A DNA stretch of 6,529 nt from an uncultured Lachnospiraceae bacterium. Its GTDB lineage: Bacteria > Bacillota > Clostridia > Lachnospirales > Lachnospiraceae. The stretch spans positions 1-6,529 of the forward strand of contig CAMNGO010000116.1 of assembly GCA_946538445.1 (NCBI GenBank). The letters run 5' to 3'. Made by a program: the position numbers and the translations under genes. Positions 5,901 to 6,529 of this stretch are shown piece after piece (position 1 is the stretch's first letter; every line of letters begins with the position of its first letter). The notes beneath the pieces were generated by a model. That model did no database searches. It was not told the DNA's origin and saw only the letters and a list, made by a program, of their open reading frames with translations.

Positions 5901-6529
5901 GCAATCCACATCCGGCTCAAAAAAGGCGGCAGCATAATAATGGGCCATGGTTTCCACTTCACCGTGATCCAGCTTCAGGGCGGATTTCAAAAGAGCTTCC
6001 CCGTATCCGGTAGAACAGGAACCGGCAATTACAGCCTTTTTCGGCAACTGCTTTTTCAACTCTTTGATGGCACGCATGGTGGTTTTGAGAGGACTGCCGT
6101 TGTTGTTGTCATAAAAATGGAACAATAAAGAGCCGTCTTCCCCGATGAGGGCAATCTTGGTGGTGGTGGAGCCGGCATCGATACCCAGATAACATTTTCC
6201 TTTGTATGTGGAGATGTCACCTCTTTTCACCTTGAATTGATTATGCTCTTTTGTAAATTCGTCATATTCTTCCTGGGATTGGAAGAGAGGTTCCAGACGG
6301 TCTACTTCCACTGTCAGCTGTATATCAGAATACAGATCGTCCAGGAGATCCTGGAGCTGCATCTCACAGTACTGCTTTGCATTCATGGCAGCGCCGCTGG
6401 CAGCAAACAGGTGAGAGTGGGGCGGATCGATGATGTGTTCCTCATCCAGGTTCAGAGTACGGATAAATGCATTCTTCAATTCCGGAAGAAAATGAAGAGG
6501 GCCACCCAGAAAGGCAACATGTCCTTTGA
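2919..6529 (-). CDS. Giant 2-hydroxyacyl-CoA dehydratase activase-like protein (BadF/BcrA ATPase + DUF2229 fusion), 5' end outside window
   Basis: 1202 residues are visible and the frame stays open through the right edge; clostridial homologues are about 1400 residues, so some 200 are missing. Visible residue 1 is the codon at 6525-6527. Residues 1-48 (AFLGGPLHFLPEL, then ASGAAM) are the tail of a first BcrAD/BadFG ATPase domain. A complete second one spans about 113-370: phosphate loop GIDAGSTTTK (115-124), DIGGQD (212-217), NEACSSGCGSF (234-244), GSRCTVF (273-279), GGTFYND (330-336), PDIAGIMGAFGAAL (353-366). C237 and C276 correspond to the two cysteines that hold the inter-subunit [4Fe-4S] cluster in HgdC-type activases. 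A Cys cluster (C398, C401, C405, C424) follows, then DUF2229 from about 462 and a C-terminal region to 1202 with CYP motifs at 514 and 853 resembling dehydratase components. Expected chemistry is ATP-driven delivery of low-potential electrons; substrate and partner are unknown. No signal peptide or membrane segment was seen. No dehydratase gene adjoins it here. Confidence 0.93.
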   Translation of the reverse strand, partial: KGHVAFLGGPLHFLPELKNAFIRTLNLDEEHIIDPPHSHLFAASGAAMNAKQYCEMQLQDLLDDLYSDIQLTVEVDRLEPLFQSQEEYDEFTKEHNQFKVKRGDISTYKGKCYLGIDAGSTTTKIALIGEDGSLLFHFYDNNNGSPLKTTMRAIKELKKQLPKKAVIAGSCSTGYGEALLKSALKLDHGEVETMAHYYAAAFFEPDVDCILDIGGQDMKCIKIKNQAVDNVLLNEACSSGCGSFIETFAKSLDYSVRDFAKIALFAESPIDLGSRCTVFMNSKVKQAQKEGASVGDISAGLAYSVIKNAILKVIKLTDPKQLGEKIVVQGGTFYNDAVLRSFERISGCKAVRPDIAGIMGAFGAALIARERSDEVEKTSMLSLDEIINLKYTNSISRCQFCNNHCLLTINDFGDNRRFITGNRCERGLGIQKKKNEIPNLYDYKYKRIFAYKSLPEEEAVRGTIGIPRVLNIYENYPLWHTFFTKLGFRVVISPRSSRKIYEMGIESIPSESECYPAKIAHGHVMWLLKKGITQIFYPCIPYEQNETVDSNNHYNCPIVTSYAENIKNNMEELRDPSIRFMNPFIALDNKEALKSRLYDELSVYFDVTREEINEAVDAAYQEADQVRNDIRTKGEETLAYLAENGGMGIVLCGRPYHIDPEINHGIPELITSYGIAVLSEDSISHLGNVERPLIVSDQWMYHSRLYGAANYAKKNKQLEVIQLNSFGCGLDAVTTDAVNDILSNSGRIYTVLKIDEVNNLGAARIRIRSLIAAVRIRNKRHIEPKIVPASIKKVEFTKEMRKDYTILVPQMSPIHFNLLEPVFRNAGYHVDVLPQMGRQAVDAGLKYVNNDACYPSLIVVGQIMTALTSGKYDLNKTAIIITQTGGGCRATNYIGFIRRSLAKNGYGHIPVISLSVQGIEKNEGFKWTVPLVHRLLQAVIYGDLFMRCLYRVRPYEQVKGSANRLHDIWEKRCIKALEKANYFTFRKNVRQIIHDFDSLPITDEVKPRVGIVGEILVKFLPDANNHLVDLLESEGAEAVMPDLLDFMFYSLYNANFKSEFLGKSSRAARLCNLAINAIEVYRGFLRKELERSNRFDAPPHIKELATYADPIVSLGNQTGEGWFLTGEMVELIKGGAANIVCTQPFACLPNHVVGKGVIKELRRVYPESNIVAIDYDPGASEVNQINRIKLMLATAQKKLQEK

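Noticed and set aside
6477..6479. TTG start for the minus-strand giant gene
   Set aside because: The frame is open upstream to the window edge and encodes AFLGGPLHFLPEL, a conserved end of the first BadF/BcrA ATPase domain. The TTG is an internal leucine codon.

Overview
The window looks like a chromosomal segment of an anaerobic Firmicute, most likely a gut Lachnospiraceae-type clostridium. This placement is inference from four things: the ATP-dependent PEP carboxykinase, the giant clostridial 2-hydroxyacyl-CoA dehydratase activase-like protein, strong AGGAGG-type ribosome binding sites, and moderate base composition. No rRNA, tRNA, CRISPR array, insertion sequence or phage gene was seen.

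Layout, left to right. (1) The C-terminal third of pckA (ATP-type phosphoenolpyruvate carboxykinase) runs in from the left edge and stops at 509. It is followed by a hairpin terminator with a perfect 12-bp stem and an unusually long loop. (2) A promoter with an extended -10 element (625-630) starts directly after this terminator. It probably drives a compact three-gene operon on the + strand: a gamma-class carbonic anhydrase-like hexapeptide-repeat protein (691-1197), an FMN nitroreductase-family protein (1221-1808) and a short pyruvate kinase-like protein (1828-2820). The spacings are 23 and 19 nt. (3) A 19-bp perfect hairpin with T-tracts on both strands (2851-2904) ends this operon and the converging gene. 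(4) The rest of the window, 2919 to the right edge, is one very long minus-strand gene that runs off the edge. Its 1202 visible residues hold the tail of a first BadF/BcrA-type ATPase domain, a complete second one with the iron-sulfur cysteines of HgdC-type activases, a compact cysteine cluster, a DUF2229 region and a C-terminal region related to dehydratase components.

How the genes fit together. PckA, the carbonic anhydrase-like protein and the pyruvate kinase-like protein all touch the PEP/CO2 node: PckA interconverts oxaloacetate with PEP and CO2, carbonic anhydrase interconverts CO2 and bicarbonate, and pyruvate kinase consumes PEP. A shared role is suggested only by proximity, and pckA is separated from the operon by a terminator. 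The minus-strand giant is convergent and separately transcribed. Its chemistry is predicted to be ATP-driven low-potential electron transfer, but its substrate is unknown.

Most unusual points: the giant activase fusion, which appears to carry an internal duplication in its C-terminal half (CYP-centred units at about 4899-5138 and 3849-4112), and the pyruvate kinase-like protein, which lacks the whole C-terminal regulatory domain and has a reduced B domain.
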